From positions 558,001 through 622,000 of the forward strand of contig JAJEKV010000237.1 in NCBI GenBank assembly GCA_021234155.1: DNA of 64,000 nt. Direction: 5' to 3'. The notes under the pieces are model-generated. The model ran no database searches. It saw only the letters and a list, made by a program, of their open reading frames with translations, and was not told the DNA's origin. This DNA is from Isoetes taiwanensis (taxonomy: Eukaryota; Streptophyta; Lycopodiopsida; Isoetales; Isoetaceae). Shown here one piece after another: positions 1 through 11,310 of the stretch; position 1 is the first letter of the stretch; every line of letters starts with the position of its first letter. The position numbers were made by a program, and so were the translations under genes.

Positions 1-514
1 CTTTTCCATTCCTTCGGTTGAGTCTTTCTTTGCTTTGATCTTGGAGATATACTCCTCTGCTGATGCATACTCCTTTAACTTGGCAGTAAAAATAGTTGCG
101 TACAAGTTAGCTTGCTGAGAAAAATGTTTTCTCTTGTAGATTGCAACCAGCTGATCCCAGGCAACCTTAGCACTTTCCGCTGATTCTACCCGAGCAATCA
201 TTGTGTCATCAAGGTACCGCATCATGCGGCTCCTTGCTTCCCGATCTTTTACGCAACCACTTGAGCGAGCTTGCCTTTCGGCATCATTCTCCCTCGTCTA
301 ATGCTTCAACCTTGTCTTCAGCCTTAGCGGTTCCTTTTGAGACTGAGACGGCAGTGGGAGATGGTACCTTTGGTCGTGGTTCATCACCAGACACGATGTG
401 CCATAGCCCTTTTGCTGAGAGCTTCCCCCGAACTTTTATGAACCAATAGAACTTCGTTGGAGTGTGATAACTTTTCGATCCTTCCCATTTCCTCTCGAAG
501 TTTGATCGATGCAC
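1..514 (-). pseudogene. Ty1/copia gag (UBN2-type) fragment, frameshifted, cut by the window edge
   Basis: Read leftward from 514, the translation starts MHRSNFERKW and passes through GLWHIVSGDEPRPK, the GLW-x-IV-x-G block of plant copia gag. A frame change near 287 leads into NDAERQARSSG, MRYLDDTMIARV and WDQLVAIYKRK, then KLKEYASAEEYISK, all typical of the gag-polypeptide (UBN2) domain that packages copia RNA. The reading frame is still open at base 1, so the rest of gag-pol lies outside the window. The primer-binding-site relic and LTR just to the right fit this as the 5' end of a minus-strand element. The frame break shows it is not functional. Confidence 0.85.
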
Positions 515-534
515 TTACTCACAAGAATCGTTAC

Positions 535-545
535 GCTCGATACCA
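535..545 (-). other. Initiator-Met tRNA primer binding site of the copia element (one base short)
   Basis: The minus strand reads TGGTATCGAGC, which is the common plant PBS TGGTATCAGAGC with one base missing. It sits 21 bases upstream of the gag start codon and 3 bases from a TG that could begin the LTR. The missing base agrees with an old, inactive copy. Confidence 0.6.
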
Positions 546-548
546 TAA

Positions 549-787
549 TGATAAACGTAAAGCCCGAACACGAAAAAGCTATCTTTCATTGAGAATAATT
601 TCGATCTTATACATCCGTGGCGGTGCTACAAATAGCAGCCTCACCGCCATGCCTAAATTCGGGAGCACTCAATGGAAGTCCCTAAATCTATGGAACTAAA
701 ACCCCGTAAAACCTAGTGTCCACCAAACCGTTACCACGCGAAAAGACAAACGTCATTCTTGTCAATGGTTAATACAATATAACCAAC
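549..787 (-). repeat. Probable 5' LTR of the minus-strand copia element, short (about 240 bp)
   Basis: The region begins with TG directly beside the PBS relic and can be closed by a CA near 785. No second LTR is in the window, so the outer boundary is a guess from the CA dinucleotide and from the change to GC-rich sequence (a CCCGGGGGG run near 813). It has no ORF of note. Confidence 0.4.
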
Positions 788-2330
788 ATGCTCGGGACTT
801 TTTTTTGGGTTGCCCGGGGGGCAAACCCTCGCTTATGTGGGTATGTGGGCATATCCAGTATATATGCCAAGATATGCCCAAAGATATACCGGTGATGCTA
901 AAAACCGGCCGGTGTGCCCGTAAGTGTTAGGTCGCCGCCGTTGTCGGGTGGATCTTTGGCAAACCGCTAACCGGCTGGAAAAACAGCAAGATCCACAAGC
1001 AAGAAGCAGTCCATGCCATATTCTAAGCATGAAGATTTTGTGGATTCTAAGCATGGGATTTTGTGTGTGTAGGTGGATGCCCTAAGCCTTCTCATGGTCG
1101 TGTTGGTTGTGCAACCGGAAAAATCCGGTCGGCTTTGGTCGGCGGTGGCTTCCTTTATCTCCGACCAAAGCAAAGGCGGCTATGGGAAAGCATCGGGTCT
1201 CTAGGATTGCAGAGCTTGAACAGCTATGAAGCATGATCATATTCTTCCGAAGGATGGCAAAACGTGGAGTCCCTAATTGATCTTTCAAGCTGCGCAGCAG
1301 ACAATCGGCTGTGTACTTTGAATTCCGTTTTGAATTGATGTAATGTTTGCTTTTAAATGATTCTTCTATCATGAAAACGTCCATTACATGCCTTTAATTT
1401 CTACTCTTGGCCATTTCTTGAAGAAGTCTCTTGGCATGCTAGTCATGGGCAAATTTGGATGTAATAATGCAGTGGCGAGATGTAATTGCACATGTTTGAG
1501 ATTTTTTGTTTGTAATTGTTCTTCCAGATGCTTCCACACGCACTTAGTATGTCTAGCCTAGAGAGTTTACAAGTGCTTGAGCCAGTTCACATCATACACT
1601 TATTGGTATTTCAATGCCATCTTCGGATGATGTAATGCTTACATTTCAAACGGACCTCTTAAGAAGTCGGTTCAAGAAGTGCGAGTTGCGGCCGACCCCT
1701 TAAGAAGTTGATTGAGAAACCCTTGTACCGCCAAGTGGGAAGTTCCTCTTTGCTTACTAAAACCCAGTTCTTGATGCGGGTAATTTGATGCAAGGAATTC
1801 TAGATTTGAACTAAAGATATTTCTCTTATCCGCTTGTAGTTCACATTATGGCTTCAATGAGCATTTTCATTTGCAGATTCGATGTTGCAGAAGTTCTCAA
1901 TTTTGTGGTCTTATATTTCATCAAGGATTTAACTAAAGCGGCTGTTCTACGCAAGGTCGGTTTACGCACGCACCAGCTTAGAGTAGGCGGACCAGATATT
2001 GTTTGTATCTATTTTTTTCAACTTCGAAATTGTACCTATGCTAGGTAAATGCAGATACAAACAATTCGAGAGATGTTTGTATTCATATGCGGTACCGCAA
2101 GATCTAGAAGAAGGAAACGAGCCATAGGTTTTCCATCAGCTATTTAGTCTCTCTGTTTCTTTTCCCCGTGTATGCAACATCCAATATATAGCATCCAATA
2201 TCTTTGTAACGTTGACTACTGTTCCTAAGATTTGTCCCCGGTTTATCTTATAGTTTTGTGGAATCCTTGATGTGCTACTGGGGCATTTGGAACTTATGGA
2301 CCTGATTTGTTTACAATGCTATGATGCATA
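788..2330. other. Anonymous DNA, no supported gene
   Basis: GC-rich at first (800-1,200), then AT-rich. A short palindrome, ACCGGAAAAATCCGGT, lies at 1,114-1,129. Imperfect repeats of CTTAAGAAGT with GGTTCAAGAAG occur near 1,655-1,715. The ORFs here are short and show no family motif. A 66-codon plus ORF at 1,848-2,048 gives no recognisable signature. Confidence 0.5.
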
Positions 2331-2339
2331 ATCATGCAA

Positions 2340-2700
2340 AATGGGGAGAGGTTCTGTTGCAATGGATTGCTATCAAGAAATGCAAAATCTGAATGTACCA
2401 TTTTCCACAGTCACCTATGCAACTTAATAAATCTGTTTGCCAAGAATGGAAAATAGACAAGCAATGGAGCTCTATAATGAGTATCTTACCCCGGCCTAAA
2501 TCCATTTGCTTGTTTATAATATTGCACTTCACGGTTCTCCATAAATTGGAGCACATTGAAAAGTTGAGTGGGTGTTTCAAGATATCTCTATTGCAGGCCT
2601 TTCACTAGATACAACATCATATTACGCTATGATAAACTTATGGGCTAAGTTGGAAAATGTGGCAAAAGTCAAAATATGGATGTTAGCCTCATGAATTGAA
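2340..2700 (+). pseudogene. Pentatricopeptide repeat (PPR) protein relic
   Basis: Piecing together frames on the plus strand gives MDCYQEMQNLNVPFSTVTYA, then NLINLFAKNGKIDK, then QAMELYNEYL, and further on VFQDISIAGLSLDTTSYYAM followed by INLWAKLENVAKV. The order 'VTYxxLINxFAKxGKxxxAMELYxE' and 'AGLxxDTxSYxAMIN' is the 35-residue helix-turn-helix of PPR proteins, which bind organellar RNA. At least two repeats are visible. Stops and frame changes near 2,425, 2,505 and 2,560 break it. No start codon or organelle-targeting peptide was found. I see it as a fragment of a once-functional PPR gene. Confidence 0.6.
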
Positions 2701-3723
2701 CCAAATCATGGCATTTTAAATGCAAAGTGATTTAGAGAGCATAGACAAGGCAATGTTGGCTCGTCCAATTGACTTCAAATTATCGATTTAATAATTGGAT
2801 CTTTGGATCATATGGTGACTCACCGAAGCATTTGCAGCAGATGTACGCCCGGTAACTTTGGAATTCTCATTGTTATCAACGAAATTACATGGACCGAAGT
2901 TGCAAATTTTCCTAGTACAATTTCTCGTATCTTCGTTAATCATATATCGTTAGTTATTGCATCCGAAAGACCCATGAGAGTTTTGAAATGCAAGCAATGG
3001 ACTTTGTATGCCAAGAATCATCATGGATCTTTTGGGTTCCATTAGATGTTGGATTAGGAGATTTATACCTTCCATATTTTGCGGATCTTCAACATTATTT
3101 TATGTCCAAATTTTGTGGAGTCCCTCTCGCAGCTTGTTCGAGAAGCTATATGATGAGCGTGCACGTTTTAAATATCGCATTCTATTCAAGTGGTATTTCT
3201 CATATATGCTAATTATATTTCTTTTAGCATATACATCCGGATAGTCGCTATCTTCTTCCCTCGCATTACGACTACTGGATATTTGTTGGTTTTGGCAAAA
3301 CAATAGGAAGGACTTTCTTGCAATGCACTCGTTTACCACGAGAAACCGTGAGTAAACATCTTATGAAACATACATGTGAGCAGATCCGGATGTACAAATA
3401 GGTTGCAATGCTAAATTGCAATGCTAAATTGCCTGTAAAATTGCCCCTTAACGTATGATGCTTTTGTATTAATTTATATTAACATGACTAATATACGCAC
3501 TATTTAAGACATGTAAATTAGCACCGTGTAAGCCAACCGTGCCATTTTGCAGGTCCGTAACAAAACAAAGTGAGAGCCATAAAGAGTCCCGCAAAGCAAT
3601 TCAACAATAAGCACAACGCAGATTATTAGATTTGTATAACCAAGAAATGGAGTTCAAGAATCAAATATAGAAAACGCCCACTAAAATCGAAGCATAGCCA
3701 TTCCAAGCTAATCTATTAGCCTA

Positions 3724-3816
3724 CTCGGAAATGTTAAAAGGAGAAGGAAAATTGAAAACCCAAGAAATTACTCTCGAAATGTTAAAAGGAGAAGGAAAAT
3801 TGAAACCCAAGAAAAA
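3724..3816. repeat. Two-copy tandem duplication, unit about 47 bp
   Basis: Two adjacent copies share the purine-rich core AATGTTAAAAGGAGAAGG followed by AAAATTGAAA and CCCAAGAAA. They differ only by one or two bases and a short indel, so the duplication is fairly recent. Confidence 0.8.
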
Positions 3817-4989
3817 AAAGGGGAAAAGGGTGGATTGTCTGATTTATATCTCATGAGATTGAAGCATATGCTTTATCCTGCTATGTATTCATCTAAACTC
3901 TTGAGACCATGTATTCAGAACCAATGTAGTACAAGAAATTCTTCTTGGTTGCTAACATATAATATCAGCCAATTTGCACCTACATTCATTTATGACTTTA
4001 TGAATGCTTGTATTTACATTCTTTCTGTTTGTTTTGTGAATCTCATATGCTTCACATAATCTAGTTTCTGATATTCTGTTTGGTCTAAAGAAGTGTAAAT
4101 ATAGGAGCAATGTGACATTTTCTATTCTCCTATTACATACAATTGTAGGAGGACTGTTGCGCAATGCTAGCTAAAGAGCATTTTCTTTTCCAGTCATTTT
4201 GGGGAAGTATTTTATTGTGCGCAGAACTGCAGACCATGTAAGCTATAGTTACCAGTGAGAGGTGTATCCCATTCTCCCTTTCTCTGCAGGATCTTTCTGC
4301 CTACATGACAGTATTCGCTTCTGCACTTGATATCTATATAATTCTGCTAGAAGAGTGTTTAGAAAGAAGGGGTAGAGCATTTGACTTGGTAACTTGACTC
4401 AAAAGATGAGAGCATTCTAGAAGCTTAAGGACAATGCAGAATAAGGCCTATAAGTGCAATTTGGCATAGATCTAAGTTGATGTATATGTTGAAAAAGATC
4501 GTGCCACAGTCAGATAAATTAGATTACTGCTGTGTTTTAGTGAGGTTTGTATTTGGTTTTGTATATTTCTTATGCTATAATGATGTGTTCAGTCGTTCTC
4601 ATCTTCTTTATGTTTGATGTCCAGGATCATGATGCTTATCATGATGCAAATGCTCCATAATCGTTGCCCATAAGCTTAACAGTAAGAAGTTGACTTGCAC
4701 CTGGTTAGCAGTATTCCTGCTGGCATTTGCTAAATGCCAGCTGCCTATTCCTACCAACATTGCCAACAACCTTTGCAGTGGTAGCCATCATTTGCTCCCA
4801 AAACGAAGTGTTTTGATGTTTTCAGTTGTATGTCAAGCATCTTAATTGTGCTTTGAAGTTGTGTTTTGATTATATCCATTTTTTTACTTTCTAGGTACTA
4901 GCTTGAATACAATGGTTCAAATGACACCTCATGTTTCACTTCACAAACATCCAATAAGCAAATTTCTTTAAGATCTTTTGATAGGTGCA

Positions 4990-5088
4990 AAATAAAGGAG
5001 AAGTAGTTAAATGCATAATAAGACAAGATATCAAGAAAAATAAAGGACAAGCAGTCAAATGCATAACAACAGACAAGATATCAAGGAA
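4990..5088. repeat. Two-copy tandem duplication, unit about 49 bp
   Basis: AATAAAGGA, a G/C-variant AAGYAGT, AAATGCATAA and AGACAAGATATCAAG occur in the same order in both halves, with a few substitutions and a 2-bp indel. Confidence 0.75.
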
Positions 5089-6157
5089 GCAAGAAATGGC
5101 CAGAATCTAGTCTATGAAGTGGACAAGTATTTCTATGAAGCATTAAAACAAGGTGTCTATAAGATAGTTAAACTAACAGTCATCAAAGTCTTCTCCATTT
5201 ATCTTCGATTAACCCTTACCTATTATGCAAAATATGGATAAGTTCTCTATAAAATGTCTTGAATTACTTTGCAAATTATGGGGTAACTTTATGGTTCATG
5301 TGGCTTAATATCCAATGACTTTACATTCGGCTTAAAATGCTTATCTAAGTACTAAACCCTAGACTCCGGACCATTGAGCACTAAAAACTCGAACCCCTTG
5401 TTGGTACTTGGTCTACTAGTATGATGTTCCATTAAACCATTAGAAGATATGCAAGACTTCTTAGTGATTGACATAACTAGTTGTTAGCATCAAGCTAGGA
5501 AATTGAGATATTAACGCGGGGCGGTTGGTATGGAAGATGACTTCATGATGTTGCCTTTAAATGTCGACGGCTTGTGCTACTAACTACTTTTGGATCTCAC
5601 CGCTAAGTTTTCTTTTATGTTTGAAATCCTTATTGATAGCACACCAAAATAAGGCTACCTTCACATGTGAAGAGGCTTCTCACCCTAAAAATTTGAACGA
5701 GGTTGAGATCGTCATCTACAACAAGCTTCGATTTGGTCCCTTGTTTTTTTCTTTTTTGAGGTCAGGTTGGGGGCACCTGAGAAGAGTGTTCTAAGAGTCT
5801 CTTTTTATTTTTGACTAGAAACGGTGCCACTGTTGTTGGGCATAAGTTAAACTGGTAAATCATACATAGTAGTAATGAGAGAAAAGAACATTAATAATTT
5901 AAATGTACTCCACTGTTAAAACGTTTGAGCTTTTCCCCCTTCCCATTTTTCCTAGTTGGTCGGATGTTAAATGTTCTATACCTTTCCCCTTCCTTTTTTT
6001 TTCTAATCAGTCGGATGTTAAATATTCTATCTATTTATTTATAATATTCTATTCTATCTATTTATTTATCTTTTGTCTTTCTCCGCTTTCCCATTCTTTT
6101 GTATCCCCCTTCCTTTTTTTTTTTCTAACCCAAGAAGTCCAACAAGTCAAAGCCGCC

Positions 6158-6226
6158 ATGCGCTCCGCGACGCCGCTCGACCACATCTGGACAGACTTCA
6201 AGCCCGCTCTTTGCGACATGGTATAG
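6158..6226 (+). other. GC-rich candidate first coding exon, gene not identified
   Basis: A 22-codon frame with a strong start context (GCCGCCATGC) encodes MRSATPLDHIWTDFKPALCD and ends at a TAG inside ATGGTATAGGTATGA, where a splice donor could lie instead. It stands out as GC-rich in an AT-rich region. It follows a 200-bp pyrimidine-rich stretch (5,930-6,135) containing two TCGGATGTTAAAT-RTTCTAT repeats, which could be 5' UTR or intron. No continuing exon was found downstream, so it may be the stump of a lost gene. Confidence 0.25.
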
Positions 6227-7795
6227 GTATGATTGTGCAAAAATACCCTCTGGCCATGGAGGGCAACCCTCCGTGCGCAGCACCTTGTTTTGCTTGCAAT
6301 ATAAACCAATAAAAAACTATGGTGTAGCATAAAGCAAAACCATTGTTGTAACCAAAACCAGAATAAAAACCATTACCTACAATATCTTCCTGTCATCAAG
6401 AATCCTGCCCGCCAGCAACACAAGAATCTAGAGGGTAAAAGTTACTGGGGCTTGATACATATGCATGCAGTGACAGTATCAACCGCTGGATTATTTCAGC
6501 GAACCCAAATCAACGACCCAAAAAGGGCGCACTCTAGAAATATTATTTAGTATGTCTTCACGAATACAACGCCGAAATCATAGAAAAACCATGTGAAAAA
6601 GCGTATAAAACTATAAAAATGACCCCCTGTTATAATGCTAGATATTAAATATCCATATTCAAAATCATTTATTCTAGGGACCTTTGTATTTGTTTCATGG
6701 AAAATCTAAACCAGCTAAGTTTTGTTGATGAGTAATCACTATAAACTATTATAACTATGCACTAAAATTTATAATATGATTAATTATTATGAAACATCTT
6801 ACTAATTGTGCACTCAAAATTCTATATCAGTTTAGTCAATTCAGATTATCAAGTTCATTACATTGCCTTACAATTCACCTTATACATTACAAGATATTTG
6901 GAGTCAGATCAGGGTCCAACCTCGATGGCATCATGGAAAACACGCGATCAAGGGGGAGGCAAACTTGTACATGCTTTTTCACCTCCAGAATTTTTCACCT
7001 CCAAGCCTAATTTCCCTTACCCAGGAGTTTCGGCGAGATGGAAACAATTATTAAAACCTGCTCTTGCCTTGATTTGCCGCCCAAATTTTGAGCTTTTTCC
7101 TATAATTATCTCTTTTCATGTTCCTCTTCTTGTTGTCCCCTCCATGCAATATGCTCTTGGTTCTGCTCCATTTCCCAGTTGATTTCGTTAAAAGTTCTTT
7201 TAATTCTGCTCCATTGATTTGTTATGTTTATCCTCTTCGAATATCTAACGTTATTATTCTAATCGGCTTTGGATATGTTCATAGTTCATTTCCCTGCTTT
7301 TCAAATGACGTCTATAGAGTTGAAAACGATTTGGGTTGCTTCAATATTTTTATCGGTAGCTTCGTTATTCATTGTCGTGGCAAACAAGACCGACAATTCT
7401 ATTTCGTATGTTAAGTAGATTCACTGATTCAATGATTAATTTTTATGCATTTATAGATGGAAGCACAATGTATTCAACAATATTTAGTTCGGATCCTGTC
7501 CTTATGTATTTTGTTTTTGGTTTTGAATAGACTTGCAAATGTCTCTGTGCTACCGTTTAATTGCATAGACAAAACAATATAAGGGTGAGGTTTTGGAGCT
7601 CCGGCTATTATTTCATACGTAATTTTATTATGAACATTTAAGCATCTTTCACGCTTCTAATTATGTGCACTTTATAGTTGTAGGAATATGTTCTCCATTC
7701 TAAGCTATCTATGCTTTATAGCATTACTTTTCTTTATTTTACATAGTTACTTGTTCATCGTTCAAATAAAATTGAGATCAACAAAAATATTAAGA
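6227..7795. other. Anonymous AT-rich DNA, no supported gene
   Basis: ORFs of 60-124 codons occur between 6,789 and 7,414, but they overlap in all three plus frames and show no domain signature. Nothing repeated or structured was noticed. Confidence 0.45.
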
Positions 7796-7860
7796 GGACT
7801 AGTGGTTTGTTGGTAAGACCCTAGGTTTATAATGGATGGGTTGCGAGTTCAAATTTGTAT
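7796..7860 (+). repeat. tRNA-like sequence, possible SINE head
   Basis: GACTAGTGGTTTGTTGG followed about 40 bases later by GCGAGTTCAAATTTG has the spacing and pattern of an RNA polymerase III A box and B box (consensus TGGYNNAGTGG and GGTTCGANTCC) with several mismatches. It adjoins a large inverted repeat and has no acceptor stem, so it is not a working tRNA. Confidence 0.35.
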
Positions 7861-7967
7861 AGGGGAATGGAGGTTGGGGCCTCCATTCCGGATTTTCGTG
7901 GGTGGTCCGCGACCGGCCGGAGTTGGTCCGGAAAACCGGAATGGAGGCCCCAACCTCCATTCCCCTA
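7860..7967. repeat. 32-bp perfect inverted repeat (cruciform-forming)
   Basis: The arms at 7,860-7,891 and 7,936-7,967 are exact reverse complements around a 44-base GC-rich loop. Each arm is itself partly palindromic: GGAATGGAGG is answered by CCTCCATTCC within the arm. A degenerate relative of the arm lies at 8,874-8,905. Perfect arms imply recent formation or active homogenisation. Confidence 0.9.
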
Positions 7968-8964
7968 CAATATAGAAACAGGGGAGATTTTTTTCTCCCC
8001 CTTTCTTCTTTCGCACGCCAGGGCTTCGTCGAGGCGCCAAGAGCGACCGCCTCTTCTCTGGCGAGCCCAACCGCTTGACCTGAAGGCGCTTCCTGCATTT
8101 TGAAGGCATTTGTGTCTCGTTTCTTACTGTTGATGGAGATTTTGCAAACGGTACAAGTTACGCCCGATTCTTGATGCTTAGCTTTATAAATGTCCGCTAT
8201 AACTTGGAGTTGGAGCGTAAAACATCAAATGCCACATGTTGTCTTCGATTTTTAACTACTTCTTGGATTTTTGTGATGATTTCACGGTTTTTTCTTGTTT
8301 TACGCCTTTAGGATGGGGAGACATTGTCTATTCCGGTGACTTTTGCTTCAATTCGTGTTTGCTTTTGTCGGTATGCCTAAGTTTCTAGGTAGGTTTTTGC
8401 ATGCAAACTTGTCGGATTTCGTGTATGCAAAGATTTTTATGTTATAATCTTGTTTTCTCGTGGTTGTAGATGGTTCCGGAGGCCCAAGCCCCGCCTCAAA
8501 TGCTTCTTTTACTATGTCATTCGATTGAAACGATAAATAATGTTCTATATGTACGAAAAATAGAAAGAGAGCGACTGGAAAGATTTGCAAAACAGAAGGT
8601 AGATTATATGCTTCAACCTCACTGCACTTTCCATCTTGTTTCGGTGTTGGCAGGCCCAGAAGCCTTGATGTACCCATTTCGGCCTTGATGTAGGTCTAAA
8701 GACAGATTCACAAGGTCTGTTGTATTGTTGAGGTCTAAGATTCACAGGCTTTTGAGCTTTGAATGTGAAACCATGGATTTTGTGTCTGAGCTTCGAATGT
8801 AACGGATCTATGTAATGAAAGCTGTTGAAAAAAATAAATGTGACCGGTTGAAGCTGTTACTCGGAATGAGGGTACCCAACTTCCATTCTGGGTTATTGGC
8901 AATGCCACGTGTCAACACAGAAATACACCATGGACAAAAAAATCGACCCTGTTTCTATATTGTA
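7966..8964. mobile_element. Possible nonautonomous foldback or MITE-like element, about 1.0-1.1 kb
   Basis: TACAATATAGAAACAGGG at 7,966-7,983 is repeated exactly in inverse orientation at 8,947-8,964. A degenerate copy of the foldback arm (CGGAATGAGGGTACCCAACT and following bases, 8,874-8,905) lies just inside the right end. The interior (8,000-8,800) has short GC-rich coding-like stretches but no transposase motif. No target-site duplication could be settled, so the boundaries are uncertain. Confidence 0.4.
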
Positions 8965-9010
8965 CTTTATTAACAACGTCAAAGTGGTGGCATGGTAGTT
9001 ACAGTTTCAA

Positions 9011-9240
9011 ATTAATTGTCATTTCTATTTTAAATGGATACATGCATTTCACACTATGGCGATCCGCAAACTTGAAAGTAGTTGTGAGGGAAATAGAGAC
9101 GATCATATTCATGATTACCTGCAACATTAATTGTCATTTCTATTTTAAATGGATACATGCATTGCACACTATGGCGATCTGCAAACTTGAAAGTAGTTGT
9201 GAGGGAAATAGAGACGATCATATTCATGATTACCTGCAAC
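9011..9240. repeat. Two-copy tandem duplication, 115-bp unit
   Basis: Copies at 9,011-9,125 and 9,126-9,240 start ATTAATTGTCATTTCTAT and end GATTACCTGCAAC. They differ at only a handful of positions (for example GCATTTCACA/GCATTGCACA and GATCCGCAA/GATCTGCAA). Confidence 0.95.
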
Positions 9241-9920
9241 AGCCTGTCACCTATCATAATTAGATCTAGCAGCTTCGCGGGAGGGTTTTTTACCCAAGAC
9301 TGGAGGTTCAAAAATAGGATTGGAATGAAAATAGGCCCTTAGCTGATCCCACGAAACCTTTAATGACAAAAGACTTGATTACAAATCCATTGTGACTTTT
9401 GGTAGATGTTCTTTACAAGCATGGATAAGCACGTCAACATAAAATAGAAAGTATATAAAAATAGTAATTTTTTAACAAAGTTGCTAAAAATAATAAGTTT
9501 TTGCAAGATGTTAGAGTCAATTAGCATGAATACGCACCTCAAGCTAGAATAGGAAGGTACTAAAGATAGTGACATACAAGAATCCTAAAATGAAAGTCCT
9601 AAAATTTAGAACTTTTGTCAAATGATCTAGGATGCTTTGGAAGTTGAGTAATAGACATTGATTGAGCAATTCAAGATGGTTGAGTGAAAACTTTGAAAAA
9701 TAGAAGTATTAGCAATTTTTGCACCATAGGAATGTAATAATTCTAAATCTTAAATACCTTGCTACTCATCTGCTCCCCTTTGCACCATCCCAATCGTGCA
9801 TAGATTGTATATATATGTATACAAGAAATTTGCATGTCTTCTTGTGTATGCTCCAATCTTAGTATGTTTCTACATAGCAAGTTCTTACTTCTCTATTTAC
9901 TCTCTGCTCCTATGACATCA
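9241..9920. other. Anonymous AT-rich DNA
   Basis: No coding or repeat structure seen. A minus ORF at 9,360-9,575 has no recognisable features. Confidence 0.45.
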
Positions 9921-10490
9921 AGAGTATTCTAGAACTCTTTATTTTAGCACCTTGAACACTCTAGAACACTCTCCAACATTCTATTGCAACATTTTTGAAA
10001 GCTTTTTATTTTTGAGTTGATGTTTTATCCATTAACATCTAAAACATTCTACAACTCTCTTTTGATTGGAGCACACCTTTTGCAATACTTTTGAAAACTT
10101 TGTGTTTAACCTTGAGCATCTAGAATATTCTAGATCACTTTATAACACTCTATTTTGGTTAGAATCTATCTTTGCAACAATTTTAAAAGCCTTCTTTTTT
10201 TAGACTGAGGTGCTTATCCACGAGCATCTAGAATATTTTAGAACATTATAGAACACTACAACATTCTAATTTGCTTGAAGCAACCTCTTGCGACATCTTT
10301 AGAACCTTTATATTTTTAGATTAAGATGCTTATCCATGAGCATATAGAACATTCTAGAACACTCCTTAATATTCTATTCTTCAGATTGGAGCACACTCTT
10401 TGTATCATTTTAAAGAAATATTCTATTTTCAGACTGAGTGCTTATCCGTCCACATCTAGAATGTTTTAGAACATTCTAGAACCATAGGTG
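9921..10490. repeat. Degenerate minisatellite, about 110-bp period, with TTCTAGAA palindromes
   Basis: The block GAGCATCTAGAAYATTCTAG, a short gap, AACAYTCTA, then TTTGCAACATTTTTAAAAGC and TTTTTAGACTGAGRTGCTTA-like sequence recurs about five times, with unit starts near 10,035, 10,116, 10,224, 10,340 and 10,452. A partial older unit begins near 9,925. The inverted TTCTAGAA and GAANNTTC patterns resemble heat-shock-element spacing, but this is probably incidental to an AT-rich repeat. Confidence 0.75.
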
Positions 10491-10651
10491 CTTCCAGTCA
10501 TAAATGAATATAATCGAAACAAGAGGCACCCGGAAGCTCCAACATACAATCTGGGACGATAGATCCGATGATTCGGGCACAATAATAGGGTGTTCCTCAG
10601 AGGCGCCCCTAGTCATAAATGGCCATAATTCTAAACGAGGTGCACCCTGGA
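10488..10651. repeat. Pair of imperfect 50-bp direct repeats
   Basis: GGTGCTTCCAGTCATAAATG at 10,491 and GGCGCCCCTAGTCATAAATG at 10,604 begin two related units. Both continue into ATAAT...AAAC and end in GAGGCACCC or GAGGTGCACCC. Each unit is bounded by inverted GGTGC/GCACC-type ends. Confidence 0.6.
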
Positions 10652-10654
10652 TTA

Positions 10655-11310
10655 TCACCGTTCTGCTTCTTGCTGCGTGGCGTATGCAGCTGCCATGCGC
10701 TCTTCCATCTCGGCGAGGCGATGGACGTTCACTCTCCTCAGCAGCTTAGTCTTATATTTGTCCGGCTTAGCCTGCATATCTAGCTGGATGGCTATCATAT
10801 AGTCCGGTTCAAGATACTCTGGAATGTCACTCCAAATAAAACTTTGGGTCGCCTCATCATAGTGATAGGAGGAAAGGTTAAATGGGTTCCCTCGATTATG
10901 GATTGCCCGTCTCCCAAGTAGACATACTCCCTGCCCTGGACTTTTGAGTCTCCCCTCTTTGTCTCGCACACATCGTCGCCTCGGGCTAGCCCCATAATTC
11001 TTTCAGCCTCTGCCCGGATTGCTTCGCCTTCACTCACCTCCATACACGATAGAACTTGACTAGCATCAGGACTTAGTCGGGCTGCTCCACCAATGTGTAA
11101 GGCTTCCCTAAGGCATTCAACTTTAGCCAGAAGCGCTCGAACATATGGAAAATAGGGTAGGGCACCCTATGTCTGGCGGCGAACTGCTGAACAAGCTCAG
11201 CTAAAAGGAGCTCAACATTGTCGGAGTCGTCGACGAGCTGCTCGCCAAGCTTAGCAAAATCTAATGGACACTGAGGTTACAGTAGCTAACGTAATCTTGG
11301 GTGCGAGCCA
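10655..11310 (-). pseudogene. Unidentified protein-coding relic, frameshifted
   Basis: Read leftward from an ATG near 11,310 (MARTQDYVSYCNLSVH), three frames must be joined. One holds LGEQLVDDSDNVELLLAELV and QQFAARHRVPYPIFHMFERF, the next EAIRAEAERIMGLARGDDV, the last NPFNLSSYHYDEATQSFIWS, DIPEYLEPDYMIAIQLDM and RLAEMEERMAAAYATQQEAE, ending at 10,655. Composition and charge look strongly protein-like: amphipathic, with GC-rich codons. I do not recognise the family. It ends 375 bp before the large DNA transposon. A processed gene copy or part of an unrecognised mobile element are both possible. Confidence 0.5.

Larger units (their letters stand above)
2701..5900. other. Anonymous AT-rich DNA with small tandem duplications
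   Basis: No supported gene. Visible structures are the 47-bp tandem duplication at 3,724-3,816, the 49-bp duplication at 4,990-5,088, a doubled AATGCTAAATTGC near 3,410-3,435, and a small hairpin CTGGCATTTGCTAAATGCCAG-like sequence around 4,720-4,742. ORFs of 60-80 codons occur but none shows motifs or sensible composition. Confidence 0.45.

Noticed and set aside
7860-7967. MicroRNA precursor
   Set aside because: Arms are perfectly paired and internally palindromic, with a GC-rich loop. This is the form of a foldback repeat, and no known miRNA sequence was recognised.
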